Positions 44,360-54,807 are shown, counted from the first letter of the stretch. The stretch: DNA of 64,000 bases from Notamacropus eugenii (GCF_028372415.1 NC_092877.1:216097116-216161115), one strand, 5' to 3'. A program made the numbers and translations. The notes: generated by a model from the letters alone, not told the origin.

Positions 44360-44402
44360 CTATATATATATATATATATGTATGTATATATATCTCATGT
44401 AT
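44360..44402. repeat. (TA)n microsatellite
   Basis: A run of TA with a GTATG interruption. Confidence 0.9.
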
Positions 44403-44481
44403 ATTTGTTATATTGAGTTGAAGTAAGTTAAAATTGTACTTAGAAGATGAAGCAGAGGGAGAAGACATGATGAATCTATGA

Positions 44482-44575
44482 CAGTGGTAGGGAACTTGTG
44501 ACCTTGAAGTCACATGTGGCCCTCTAGGTCCTCAACTATGGCACTTTGACTGAGTACAAACTTCACAGGACACTG
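44482..44575 (+). mobile_element. hAT-like MITE, left half only
   Basis: cagtggtagggaacttg, gtcacatgtggccctcta, ggtcctcaactatggcac and ttgactgagtacaaact match one arm of the palindromic element at 53587-53770. The opposite arm is missing. Confidence 0.75.
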
Positions 44576-45371
44576 ATCTTTGATTTTCACTTTGGAAAAC
44601 TAGAATAATATAGTTCATGTAAGTCAAAGAAGGAGAAATTAAAAAAAAACCAAAAAAACAAACTAGGTTAGCCCAGGTCATTGTCATTTTCCAAAAGAGT
44701 GACTTTGGTAGGTAGGGTTAAAAGTGAGACGGGGCTCAGAAATGAAATAAAAACTTAGTCAAATATTACAAATATACGGACTTAATATGATTCTTATTTA
44801 AGCTAATTATATAGACCTGCTCCACCTTGTGGACATTATGATTTGAAGAATCTTATATTAAAGTTAGATGATATCTCAGAACCGAGTTACATGATTTTCA
44901 CTAGGTTTTCTACAGAAAATATGATCTTTGTTTTGTATCTGGCCCTCAATCAACCTTGTCAAAAGGAAATAGAATCAGAATTCACTACTGCTGAGTTGTT
45001 TTATGAAATTTTACAGGCACGGTCTAGGTCAAAACATCGTTTTCTGACTATTTTGACATTTTACTTATATCTTTTGAAGGTGCTCTGACTTGCAGTTTCC
45101 TAATTTTCCTTATACTCATAATATAACACATTATCAGTTTCTATCACTTAGCCACTTATCTACTACCTAAAGTCCAGAGCTCCAAAGTCCCTTGGAAGAA
45201 CCAATTGTTTTAAGGCAAATTAAGATCATAAAGGTAGTTAACTGGAAAAATCAAAGTAACCATGTTTTTTGCCAATAGGAATTTTCAAAATTAAAAAAAA
45301 ATTCTAAATTTTTTTTGATTCTTTTTTTAAATATTAGTCATTTAAAGGAACTTAACTTTTTGATGTACCAG
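44576..45371. other. no recognisable feature
   Basis: AT-rich. The 81-codon frame at 44843-45088 has no recognisable motif. Confidence 0.5.
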
Positions 45372-45468
45372 ATAACTCTTTAAGACCTAGAATTTTCGAT
45401 TTACATCAGTGGAAGGAGTATACACCTCAGGAATTCATCACACTCATGAAAGTATAGATCATGAGAAA
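45372..45468 (+). mobile_element. SINE 3' tail fragment
   Basis: aactctttaagacctaga, catcagtggaaggagta, cacctcaggaattcatc and gtatagatcatgag fit the body and tail of the 47140-type SINE. Confidence 0.5.
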
Positions 45469-45544
45469 AATAAAGAAATCTAGAAGAAAGTGGGAGGGAG
45501 GGAGAGAAGGAAGGAAGGATGGAAAATATAAAGATGAGAGTAGA

Positions 45545-45546
<2 letters not shown>

Positions 45547-45594
<48 letters not shown>
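45547..45594. repeat. (GA)n microsatellite
   Basis: A pure GA run of 48 bp, preceded by GGGA-rich sequence. Confidence 0.95.
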
Positions 45595-45597
<3 letters not shown>

Positions 45598-46205
45598 TGA
45601 ATTTTAAACACTTGAGGCATAAGTGCTAGAAATAACTAGAAGTAATTTATGTATCATTGTTGGTCTCTTTCTACTTTAAAGCTCCGTTTTCTTCCAATTT
45701 CATTTAACCCATTTTTTCCCTTAATGTTTTCTAGGAGCTCTGGCAAATTTATTGATTTGTAAACAACTTTCAAAAAAATTGGAAAACATGATCCAGAATA
45801 ACTAGAGTGTGTCAAATTCAGATCCATGATATATTCTATAATCCTTAAGGGAAAAAAAAGGAATTTTATTTAAAAGTTTTAATCCTTATAAACATTTAAT
45901 TCCTGCTTTTTCTAAAGCAGTTATCTGTCTGACATATTCAGAATGGATTAATTTATGCTTTTTATTTAGGCCCGGATGGGTAAAATAAATGAAATTAGAA
46001 TTATATGAGTAAATATTATTTCAAACTCTCTAGTAGCAGGAAATAGCTTTATAACAAAATTACACAGCAGCTGTTTCTTCTGCCAGGGACCAGAATGGTA
46101 CCATTTTTCCTCTGTCTCGCTTGCAGTAGGAAAAGATTATTTTCTAACATTCTCTTCAAGTCTTTATTTGGCAAAAAGCTAAGAAAACCGAGGCACATTA
46201 GGGTT
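45595..46205. other. no recognisable feature
   Basis: Unassigned AT-rich sequence. Confidence 0.5.
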
Positions 46206-46368
46206 CATTGGATCATAGATTTAGAACAGGAAGGGACCTTGAGGTCAGCCCTCCAGACCTCTTACGTTATTGATAGATGACTGTGGTCTGCAGACAGTTC
46301 GTGGTTAATATAAGGTCTTGCAGATCATCAGTGGTAGAGCTGAGATTCAAACCCAAGTCCTTTGAGGA
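46206..46368 (-). mobile_element. MIR3-like SINE
   Basis: Antisense: ttggatcatagatttaga, acaggaagggaccttga, tcatcagtggtagagct and gagattcaaacccaagtc. Confidence 0.8.
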
Positions 46369-46639
46369 GTTTTTTGAGAGAAATAAACAAACAATTTTGT
46401 AGCTGTGTTAGACTGATCTGTTCAGATGTGAAATCATGAACTTTGTGATTTTTTTTTTAAGCTGTAATAATATAGGCATTTTGTTCTATTTTGTTTTATT
46501 TATTTTAGGCAGTTGTTATCATAGATTCCACTTGTCCAAAGTGAAAATTGAAATTAAAGTCAAATAGCTAATCCACTTCTAATATAACATGTTCCAGGAC
46601 ATAGAATCCTATTATAAACAATAATATTATTATTCATTT

Positions 46640-46805
46640 AGAAACTTACAAACAATTTTTCTCAGAATAGCCTTATGATCTAGATAGTGCAGGTTACCTT
46701 ATATTCATTTTACAGTGTAGGTGAATGAATTTGAGAGAATAATTTACCAATAATCCCAGGGTTTGTATTGTATGTGTGAAAGCTGGTATTCAAACCTTAG
46801 ATCTT
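46640..46805 (-). mobile_element. MIR SINE, diverged
   Basis: Antisense: ttctcagaatagccttat, tattcattttacagtgt and ctggtattcaaacctta. Confidence 0.6.
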
Positions 46806-46849
46806 AGAATATAAAGCAATCAAAATGTGCTTTACTCTTTCTGATACAG

Positions 46850-47005
46850 TGGGAATAGCACTGGTTCTGGAGTATGCTACTTGTATGACCTTAAGTTAGT
46901 CACTTCATTTCCCTAGGTCTCAGTTTCCTCATCTGTAAAAGGAGAGGAGGAAGGTGAGCTAGATGAATTCTGAGGTCTCTTACCATCTATGATCTATGAG
47001 TTAAT
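46850..47005 (+). mobile_element. MIR3-like SINE
   Basis: Sense: gcactggttctggagtat, acttgtatgaccttaag, aggtctcagtttcctca, tctgtaaaaggagagg, attctgaggtctcttacc and tgatctatgag. Confidence 0.85.
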
Positions 47006-47139
47006 GGTCTTACGTGGTTGACCTCTAGACCCAAAGGAAATAAGTTGGATATGCATAAACTTGAGGGACCACATTAGCTTATTTTGTATATTCAGTTTAT
47101 GATATCAAATTGACAAACTTGAATAAATTTCGTATTTGG

Positions 47140-47335
47140 ATAATGGTTAGAGGATAGTTCTTGGTGTCAGAAAAACCATAATTGAATTCCTGACTCTGAC
47201 ACACATGTGACCATAAACAAGTATTTTAACCACTTAGTATCCCCAGGCAACTTTCTCAGACTATGAGTTGTAGAAGACTTGTTGATTTTCATTTATGGAG
47301 TCTTCCCATTTGGACTCTTATTGATAATGAATTTT
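47140..47335 (+). mobile_element. tRNA-headed SINE with 'CTCTCTAAGACT'-type body
   Basis: Sense: tcttggtgtcagaaaaac, ctgactctgacacacatg, ccataaacaagtatttt, ccaggcaactttctcaga and ctatgagttgtagaag. Same architecture as 21590-21760. Confidence 0.65.
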
Positions 47336-47379
47336 TTGTTTTAGTATAATCAAGTGCCTCTGATTGAATATTCTGATTT

Positions 47380-47830
47380 AAGAAGATCTTCCTCAGCCAT
47401 GAATGGACCTGGGAAGATCTGTAGGAAGGCCCACACCTTTTGTTAATGAGGTGCTCCTTCTCAAGGGTTGGGATGCCCTCTGGCTCTCAAAATCTTAGAG
47501 ACTCTGAGGTGAGGTTTTCCTTTGGGGCGTAGTGATTGGAAGTGTTTGTTTTGGCCAGAGTTGGCTCTGGCCAGCTGCTAAGGACCCCACCCCCCTTTTA
47601 AAACCCAGATGTTGGTGCTTCTCTCTCTGGTAACTATGTATGTATGCGATGGTCAGACAATTGGATCTATCTGTTGATCTGTGATGTATGTATGGCTTAT
47701 GGTCAGACAGTTGGAAGCCATGTCTGTTTGTTTTGATTTCTCTGCCTTTTTTCTGAATTTCAGGTGCTGATTCTGTCCCCTGAACTAAATCAATGATAAA
47801 CGTGCTTGATTAAAGTGATTCCTGACCCCT
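47380..47830 (+). mobile_element. LTR-like block (possible solo LTR)
   Basis: A GC-richer block with a TATA-like cttttaaaaccc near 47597, then a CT-rich stretch. A degenerate tandem duplication of about 48 bp follows: atgtatgtatgcgatggt at 47636 and atgtatgtatggcttatg at 47684, each followed by cagacaRttgga. A possible poly(A) context (aatcaatgataaacg) lies at 47789, then cctgacccctca. This resembles U3-R-U5 layout, but I find no confident TG...CA edges, flanking duplication or internal retroviral genes. Confidence 0.35.
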
Positions 47831-48065
47831 CAAAAGATGTCTTTCGTTCTAGAAAAGCCGATTAAAGAACCTGTGATAGCAGGTCCCGCTGTGTATGTCA
47901 TGCTTACAGGAGTTACAGGAGTTCTCCACGTGGATGAAATCACATATCCAAACTCAAAAACACAATAACAAAAATACAGGCTAGTGGATGTCCCTTTGGT
48001 GCTTCTATTGCTAAATTTTGCCAGAACTGCCCAATTCAATATGAGATACAAGAATGATTTCATTT

Positions 48066-48165
48066 GAATTCAATTGAATTCAATTTGACAAGCATCCGCT
48101 TGCTACCAGGAACTCTGTACTAAGCATAGGCCCTACCCCCAAGGAGCTTACATTCTACAGATGTG
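48066..48165 (-). mobile_element. L2 LINE 3' end
   Basis: Antisense: tttgacaagcatccgctt, gctaccaggaactctgt and ccaaggagcttacattct. Confidence 0.7.
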
Positions 48166-49199
48166 AGTCTTCAATTCGCATGTGACTAAACTAGCAATTT
48201 TAATGTTTTTACATTATACAAATACTCTTTACAAAACAGAATCCTAATAGAACTTATGTGGAGCTGAGTAATGTCTCCTAATGGTGTCACTCAATTCAAT
48301 TCCTCCAGCATTCTCTGGTTTGGGAATCTCTTTGCTTTCAGCTTACTACTGAATGAGAGGGGTGGGAGTTTATTTTACTAAAGTGAATCACAGTGACTTT
48401 GAACAATCGCATTCATTTTGTAAGTCTTTGCAAGTTGAGCTAAAAAGGAATCTTGTCTGGGAACAGTTCTATAAATGTAATCATACAAAATTAGCCAATT
48501 CCTAATCTCTGTTTTCCAAAGGGAACAATGATATGACACATAGCAACATATTGGGAAAAAAATATCCTCTGAAGCCTGTATGTAAGACACAAAAGGAAAT
48601 ACCAATATTCTGTCTTGGATGCTCTGCTGATTTGCAGTGCCCTTGGGCAAGAAGCACAGGGCTAAATATCTGGAAGTGAATGAGTGTTCTACTCTGGCGA
48701 AAAATATATGGGTAGGAGTCCCTTTTTCAAGATCCTAATGGGAACATTTAGTCCACCAGACAAGTCTTTACTAAAAGTGATTCATTCCATCGCACTATTC
48801 AAAGAATTTTCAGCCTGTTAGCTGAAGTTTCAGGGGTAATATTTCAGAATATAGAGAGTAACTTTGGAAAATCTGAAGGCTTCTTATTGACATAACAAAA
48901 TAAAATCCTTGTTATTACTTAATGAAATTCAATGAATTATTGAATGTCCAAGCTAACATATTCTTAACCCTGGGACCATAGATACCAAAAGTGGATAATG
49001 GATGGATTTCAGGATTTTCAATCTGTGAACTTGCATGGGAAAAAAAAAAATGTACCATATTTCCACTAAATTCTAATTGACATTTAGAATTTCCTTCAGT
49101 CACTTAAAAACATTGTGAGAAGTGATCCATAAGCTTCACCAGATTTCTAAAGGGATTCATATACAATACAGGTTAAGAATTCCTGATCTAATTTAACCC
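48166..49199. other. no recognisable feature
   Basis: About 1 kb unassigned. The minus-strand frames in 48378-49103 have no supporting motif. Confidence 0.5.
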
Positions 49200-49302
49200 C
49201 AGTAATTGACTCTACTTTCACAATATCTGTCTTATTCATCACCATTTCTTTCACATTGCCACCACCCTAGTTCAGACCCTTATCACCTGCAACCTGGACT
49301 AT
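49200..49302 (+). mobile_element. L2 LINE ORF2 region, left part
   Basis: Sense: caccatttctttcacat, tgccaccaccctagttc, agacccttatcacctgc and aacctggactat. It continues beyond the L1 insertion. Confidence 0.75.
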
Positions 49303-49880
49303 ATTCTTTTTTTCAAGATTCTAACCTTCCCATCCCCTCCCCTCCCCTCTCCCTCTCTGAGAAGGAAAACAATCCGATATAGGTTATACATGTGCAGTTA
49401 TGCAAAACATTTCTATATCAGTCATTTCATATAAGAAGACAAATAAAAGAAAAAATGAAAAAAGAGGAAGTAAAAAATAGTATGCCTCAGTCTATATTCA
49501 AGCAACATCAGTTTGTTATCTAGAGGACGTTAGTATGCATCATTATCAGTCCTTTGGGATTGTCTTGGATCGTTACATTTCTGAGCGTACCTAAGTCATT
49601 CATAGTTCTTCATTGAACAATATTGCTGTTACTACGTACAACAGCCTCCTGGTTCAATTCACTTCAGTATGCATCAGTTCATGTAAGTCTTTCCAGGTTT
49701 TCTTGAAATCATTCTGCTTGTCATTTCTTATAGCACAGAAATAGTCCATTTCAGCTATGTACCACAGTTTGTTTAGCCATTCCCCAATGGAGGGGCATCC
49801 TTTTGATGTCCAATTCTTGGCCACCATAAAAAGAAGTGCTAAAATTTTGTGCAAGTAAGTCGTTTTCCCTCTTTTGGATG
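49303..49880 (-). mobile_element. L1 3' end inserted in L2
   Basis: Antisense L1 3' UTR from the T-rich end (49308) and ORF2 C-terminus. The antisense frame to 49654 reads EWLNKLWYIAEMDYFCAIRN, then KTWKDLHELM before its stop. This is the L1 ORF2 C-terminal region. The target duplication ctggactat is perfect (49294-49302 and 49881-49889). Confidence 0.9.
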
Positions 49881-49965
49881 CTGGACTATTGCAATAGCTT
49901 CGTAATTGTTTTTCCCACAATCTTCAAATCATCAGTCTAAGTGCCCAGATATAACTATTGCAAGT
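49881..49965 (+). mobile_element. L2 LINE ORF2 region, right part
   Basis: ctggactattgcaatag and cttcgtaattgtttttcc continue the L2 reading exactly from the duplicated site. Confidence 0.75.
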
Positions 49966-50379
49966 AGTCCAATTTGGAGCTGATGACATACATACATTAC
50001 ATTGGATTAATTTGCACAACTGATTGCACTAACCAGAGACCAATGGAATTACTTCATTATCTTCTCATCATAAAAACTTATAAACATACATGCTTTTAGC
50101 TTAAATGAAATTATGTGTGCAAAGGTCTTTGTAAACCTTAATGATACAATATAACTATAACCTATTAATGTTATTATTTAAGTAATGAGGTTTTTTCTTA
50201 GTTCTTTTGCTGTATTTCAAGATGCATTTTAATATCCACTTGGAATTAGCAGGTCTCAGTTTTATTTAATTTCCTGTGCCGTTTGGAAAACGTTCTTTCT
50301 GAGGCTTATCCTATTTGTAAATTGATGTTACTTTCTTCCTGAGAATGATCTGAAATTCTTTAAGTTGTGACTTTGATTA
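49966..50379. other. no recognisable feature
   Basis: AT-rich unassigned sequence. Confidence 0.45.
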
Positions 50380-50462
50380 TAAAATGAGGGACTTGTAGTA
50401 CTCGGTGGTCTGTAAAGTCAATTCCACTCCATGTCAGTGAATCTATGATCCCATGATTTAGG
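50380..50462 (+). mobile_element. MIR3-like 3' tail
   Basis: ataaaatgagggacttg, gtctgtaaagtcaattcc and gaatctatgatcccatga. Confidence 0.65.
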
Positions 50463-50639
50463 GACCCCATGAGAAATGAGGGTTGGCTCATTACTCTTCC
50501 TTTGTAGATGACCCCCATTCCATGCTAGAACTTGAAATGAAGACCATATTATTGACATAAGGCCTTCGTGATGATTTTCAAGCCCTATTCCAATAAAAAA
50601 ATATGATGGTGTAACATGTGAGTTCCCTCATCCATCGTC

Positions 50640-50995
50640 TCATCTTTTCTCCATCTTCCCTAACTAGTAAATCCTTCCTTCTTTTCTTCCCTGATTTCTG
50701 ACAGTAGGAAGTCAGCTTATATTGCATGTGTATCTTTTTTTCAGTTTGTTTTCCATCCTCTTGCTGTCAATTCCTCCAGCACAGAGGGATCATGTTTATT
50801 TTAAACTCTGTGGCCATCACTTAGTGAACACCTTACCTTCCTATCTGCCATGAAACTCAATTTTCTTTTATGTATTGTCTCTTCTAATTAGAAGCACATT
50901 CCATGACAGAAAGGTCTGTCTTGTTTTTCTATTTGTTCTCACTACTTTATGGAATGCTTGGCACACAGTCTTTCATAAGTTTATAAGTGCTTTCT
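50640..50995 (+). mobile_element. L2 LINE 3' end, diverged
   Basis: Sense: tgtattgtctcttctaat, ccatgacagaaaggtctg and ggaatgcttggcacacag near the terminus. The 5' half is pyrimidine-rich and less certain. Confidence 0.55.
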
Positions 50996-51204
50996 ACTCC
51001 ATCCCACACAATAAATAAATCTTTAATGGCAATGGTGTTGATATCAAATTGCATAATATTCATGGTACTGTTATTCTGGGAGTAATACAAAAGTAGAACA
51101 TTAAAAAAAGCTTTATACTTATAATGCTGTGACACAATGCATAAATATATGTTTCTCTATGTCATATAGTTATCATAATTCCTTAAATAGCAAGTATCAA
51201 TAGG

Positions 51205-51437
51205 GAACAATCATTTATTAAGAACTCACGTACCAGTAATTACTTTACCAATATTATCTTCACAACAACCCTGGGAGTTGATTCTATTTTTGTCCCCATT
51301 TTACACCTGAAGAAACTGAGGCAAATGGAGATTAAACAACTTGCCCAAGGTCACCAAGGTAGTAAATGTCTGAGACAAGATTTGAATTCAGATGGCCCTT
51401 ACATTTGGCCCAGTGCTCTATCCATGGCACCACTTAC
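51205..51437 (-). mobile_element. MIR / CORE-SINE, near full length
   Basis: Antisense: aacaatcatttattaag, tcttcacaacaaccctgg, ccccattttacacctgaa, aaactgaggcaaatgga, cttgcccaaggtcacc, tttgaattcagatggcc and tgctctatccatggcac. Confidence 0.9.
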
Positions 51438-51464
51438 TAGAACTAATAATTGGTCATTGGTTGT

Positions 51465-51835
51465 TGTCCTTCTTCTTTAAAGAGGACTAAAATGACATCA
51501 CCATGATAAAGTGAAATTTCAGTGTGTCCAACTGTGACTGATGAGACCAATATGAGCTCGGAATGCTCTACCACAGTTTGGGCGCAGATAGTCTGTATTG
51601 AATATTTGGCGTCAATATCCCAAATTTGTGCATCGTGTATTTATTTTTGCTGTCTCCATTCTGCTTTGCTCAAAGAGCACAGCACCCTTTCTGATGTGGG
51701 CATGCCATGCTGAGCGGTCCTGTGCCAGTGTCTCCCATGTTGCACAGTCAAATCCAAAGTTCTTGAGAGAGACCTTGAGAGTGTCCTTGTATCACTTCTT
51801 CTAACCACCATGTGATCACCTGCCCCCACTAATAA
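51465..51835 (-). mobile_element. RTE-type LINE 3' end
   Basis: The complement reads as the C-terminus and 3' end of an RTE-class LINE. A frame ending at TGA 51519-51521 encodes a C2H2-like stretch PNCGRAFRAHIGLISHSWTH, typical of marsupial RTE ORF2 tails. The residue two before the PNC motif is Arg where I expect the first Cys of the finger. Next to it lie the relic of the preceding ORF2 segment (51640-51800) and, below 51518, the short 3' end ggttgttgtccttcttc. Dead fragment. Confidence 0.75.
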
Positions 51836-51879
51836 TAATACTAATGAGGAAAGAAAATAAATGTTATTTTTCTTTGGAG

Positions 51880-52062
51880 GAGTCAGCATGACACAGTGAA
51901 AACAGCTGACATTTAAGCCCATCCTTCCACTGTCACTTGTATAATCTTGGAATTGTGACTTAACCTCTCTAAACTTCATTTTCTTCATCTATAAAGATAG
52001 GGAGTTGGACTATATTACATCCAAGGCCCTTCTACACATAGATATATGATCCTATGATCCTG
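51880..52062 (+). mobile_element. MIR3-like SINE, near full length
   Basis: Sense: gtcagcatgacacagtga, cactgtcacttgtataat, cttggaattgtgacttaa, cctctctaaacttcatt, gagttggactatattac and tatgatcctatgatcctg. Confidence 0.85.
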
Positions 52063-52989
52063 ACTTCAAATCTATATATATATCAAATCCACTATATAGT
52101 GTTCACTCTTAAGACTTCCTGTAGTACAGAAATTCTGGTCACCTTAATTTTCCCTCTGTCAAGGTGACTTCAAGAAGGAGTATCTGCAATCAATTCCTTT
52201 AATTTAGAATTAAATCTTCTATTCCCTGTCATGCTGCATTATAGTCCTGAGAATTTTGCAAGACTTATTTTTGTTTATAAGTTTTATACCGCATTTAGAC
52301 AAATGTGACTCAGTAAAGGTACATTTTAATTGCTTTTAAAGAAAATGTTTTCTAAAGATTTTCATGGAATCTGAAAAGATCAATAGGTTCTTAGTTGAAA
52401 GTGACTTGAGAAGAAATAGGAATAAAGTATGTTTGTTCAGCTTCTACAAAGCAAAATGGGTAACACCATATTCCTTTTAAGAATCTAGCCTCTAGTCATG
52501 AAGCTACATTCAAAGAATAAATGTTCTATTCCTAAAACATTTTTTAAGAACTGTAATTATATAGTTTTACCTCTTTTGGGCGAAGGTAAACTCTTGTAAA
52601 ATAAACTGTGAAAGTGAATGCATATCTCAGACAATTCCTGAGGATGAAACCTTGATTTATGCAGCATATGTGGTATCCATTGTGAAGATTTTATTCTATT
52701 TCATGTTTTAGCTGATTTTTCTTTTTAATCACCTGCTGGCAAGCAGGCAAATTCTAATCTGAAAGATGTATTAAACAATAATCAGATATGAATCAATGCT
52801 GTCTTACAAAATATCTTGAGCTCGTATGATAAAAAATGAAATCTGACAAAAAAAAAGAAACTTTTTCCATGCCAGATGAAAACCATATTTTTCTTTCATG
52901 ATTCCAAATTATGATGAAATGTCTTTTTAAAAACAATCACCTAAACTCCTATAACACCAAAGATAGGCACTATGCAGTACTTGTTTTTA
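52063..52989. other. no recognisable feature
   Basis: About 0.9 kb AT-rich unassigned sequence with no SINE or LINE traces. Confidence 0.5.
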
Positions 52990-53110
52990 AATTAAAGGAG
53001 GGAAAATTTTATTAAAAGCTTACTACATGTCAGGCACTTTGCTTAGGAATAAATGTTTTTACATTAGATGCTCACAGGAACCATGGGAGGTATATGCCCC
53101 ACAAGGTGAA
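52990..53110 (-). mobile_element. MIR SINE 3' half
   Basis: Antisense: attaaaagcttactacat, gtcaggcactttgctta and gatgctcacaggaacc. Confidence 0.65.
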
Positions 53111-53586
53111 CACCAAATCTGTAAGAGATTTTTTATGTGGAAAGATTTATTTTTAGGACTGTTTAGCTAAAATATTTGGTTTAAGGGCTTTGTTTAAATA
53201 CAAAAACATGAATCTCCAGTTTTAAGCATCCGAGATTTTAGCAGAGATAGCCTTCAGAAGTTCCTGTTTCTAAAATATTTCATTACCCACATTAAATCCA
53301 AAAGGCTTTCTAGAGTTAGCTAGGCTCTTCCTTGGATTCCAGATGTACTGTCCCATCCCCAGCCTAACCTCAGAGTCTTTCCAAGTTGGCAGGACCAGCC
53401 AGAGCTTGTCTTCCACTGAACCACCTTTGAGAGACACAGGTCTCCTCAAACCATGATGAGACACCCCAAGAAGATTTGGGTGGAGGTGGGTTTTATAACT
53501 CCCACAATTCTTTTCTACTTTTTGGCTATGATGCAGTATTTTATATGAATTTAACACAAATTTACTAAAATATTTTTGATTTAGAG
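53111..53586. other. no recognisable feature
   Basis: The minus-strand open frame 53270-53707 runs into the hAT-like MITE and shows no recognisable protein motif, so I do not call it a gene. Confidence 0.5.
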
Positions 53587-53770
53587 CAAAGATGGGAAAA
53601 CTGTGACCTTCTAGGTCCTTGGGTGCTACTTTTTGACTGAGTCCAAGTTTTACAGGACAAATCCTTTTATTAAGGGAATTTGTTCTGTGAAGTTTGGATT
53701 CTGTCAAATGGCAGCACCTGAGGACCTAGAGGGCCACATGCGACCTTGAGGCCATAGGTCCCCACCCCTG
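53587..53770. mobile_element. palindromic hAT-like MITE with perfect 8-bp duplication
   Basis: Begins caaagatgggaaaactg and ends ggtccccacccctg. The right arm's complement starts caggggtggggacc, a hAT-type terminus. The two arms are complementary over most of the length (left gtccttgggtgctact, right gcagcacctgaggac). The left arm has a small deletion of about 25 bp relative to the right. attt agag flanks both sides exactly (53579-53586 and 53771-53778). It has no coding capacity. Confidence 0.85.
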
Positions 53771-54082
53771 ATTTAGAGTTGGGGACTAATTTAGTGTGAG
53801 CTCATCTGTAGGCTACCTTTATAATTCAGAATTGGGTGGGGTAGGGAAGGGAACTGGGAGGGAGATAGATTTCTAAACAAACTAATAATTCTTTTTTAAA
53901 AGAAGAAAGGATGACAAAGGAATGTTTAAACTAATTACAAGAGTGAATAATTTTCAAATATTTTTGTCATATATATTTGCACATATACATAGTATTCTAA
54001 TAACAAATCAGTTTTATACATTAATTGGTATAAATCTGTAGGTATAAGGCTTAAGGATAAATTTTTAGAGACTAGTTTCCCT

Positions 54083-54345
54083 TGTTGTTGTGTTTGTCCT
54101 TCATTCTTGAAGAGGACCATGATATCAAAATGATGACATGACTTGCAGTTGACTTTGATTTGAATGAGGGAGGGCTGTGCAAGGTCACCAACCTCACTTT
54201 CTTCTCCTGAGCCATCTGGGTCAAGTGGCCTGATAGTCGTCAGGATGGCTGGAGATGGCCCAGGATGCAACGAGAGACCCTGGCCCTTTCAGGCTAAGGT
54301 CCTATAGCATTCTCACTTTGAGTGAGATACACCCATTCAATCAGT
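54083..54345 (-). mobile_element. RTE-tailed SINE with the alternative head
   Basis: Antisense: gtttgtccttcattcttg, aagaggaccatgatatc, gatgacatgacttgcag, gaatgagggagggctgt, gagccatctgggtcaag, gatggctggagatggc. It then has a non-tRNA-like head region: gagaccctggccctttc, aggctaaggtcctatag, cactttgagtgagatac. Confidence 0.8.
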
Positions 54346-54519
54346 TTCCCTTACCAAATAAATTTCAAAGTAATAAAACTCAATATCTTTAAAAATATTG
54401 TCTTTCCACTAATTCAAATTGGCTTTCTCATCCCCACCCCCTGCAAAGAATTATTTACATCCTATTGTATTGCCAGGGATTCCAGCAGGAATCAGAATTC
54501 AGGCATAGGAGGATAGGCT

Positions 54520-54690
54520 CATTGACTTGAAGCTGGAAAAGATCTTTGAAGCATTTAGTATTTTTTCCTTAGCATTTGAAGCATTTGATTTTTAGTAGAG
54601 AAAACTGAGGTTCATATGTTAAGTGGCTTACCCAAAGTTATACAGATAGTAAGTGGCAGAGCTGCCTTCTCTAATTCCAAATAAAGCACT
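54520..54690 (-). mobile_element. MIR3-like SINE
   Basis: Antisense: acttgaagctggaaaag, gtagagaaaactgaggt, tggcttacccaaagtta, tagtaagtggcagagctg. Confidence 0.8.
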
Positions 54691-54807
54691 GCAACATGCT
54701 TTGTAATTTGAAGAAATCTGAGAAAAAGTTAAATCAGTGTCATCTTTATTAATTATTGACTGCAATATACTTTCAGGCTTATTGAAATGCCTCCTGAATA
54801 ACTGACT

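Noticed and set aside
44039-44416. Open frames on both strands, up to 125 codons
   Set aside because: They lie over the TTTC/CCTCT satellite and read Leu/Ser/Pro or Glu/Arg/Gly repeats.
53270-53707. 145-codon minus-strand frame
   Set aside because: It starts inside the hAT-like MITE and has no recognisable domain or ordered composition.
53935-54270. 111-codon minus-strand frame
   Set aside because: Its beginning translates the RTE-tailed SINE (54083-54345). Other SINE copies give similar short peptides.
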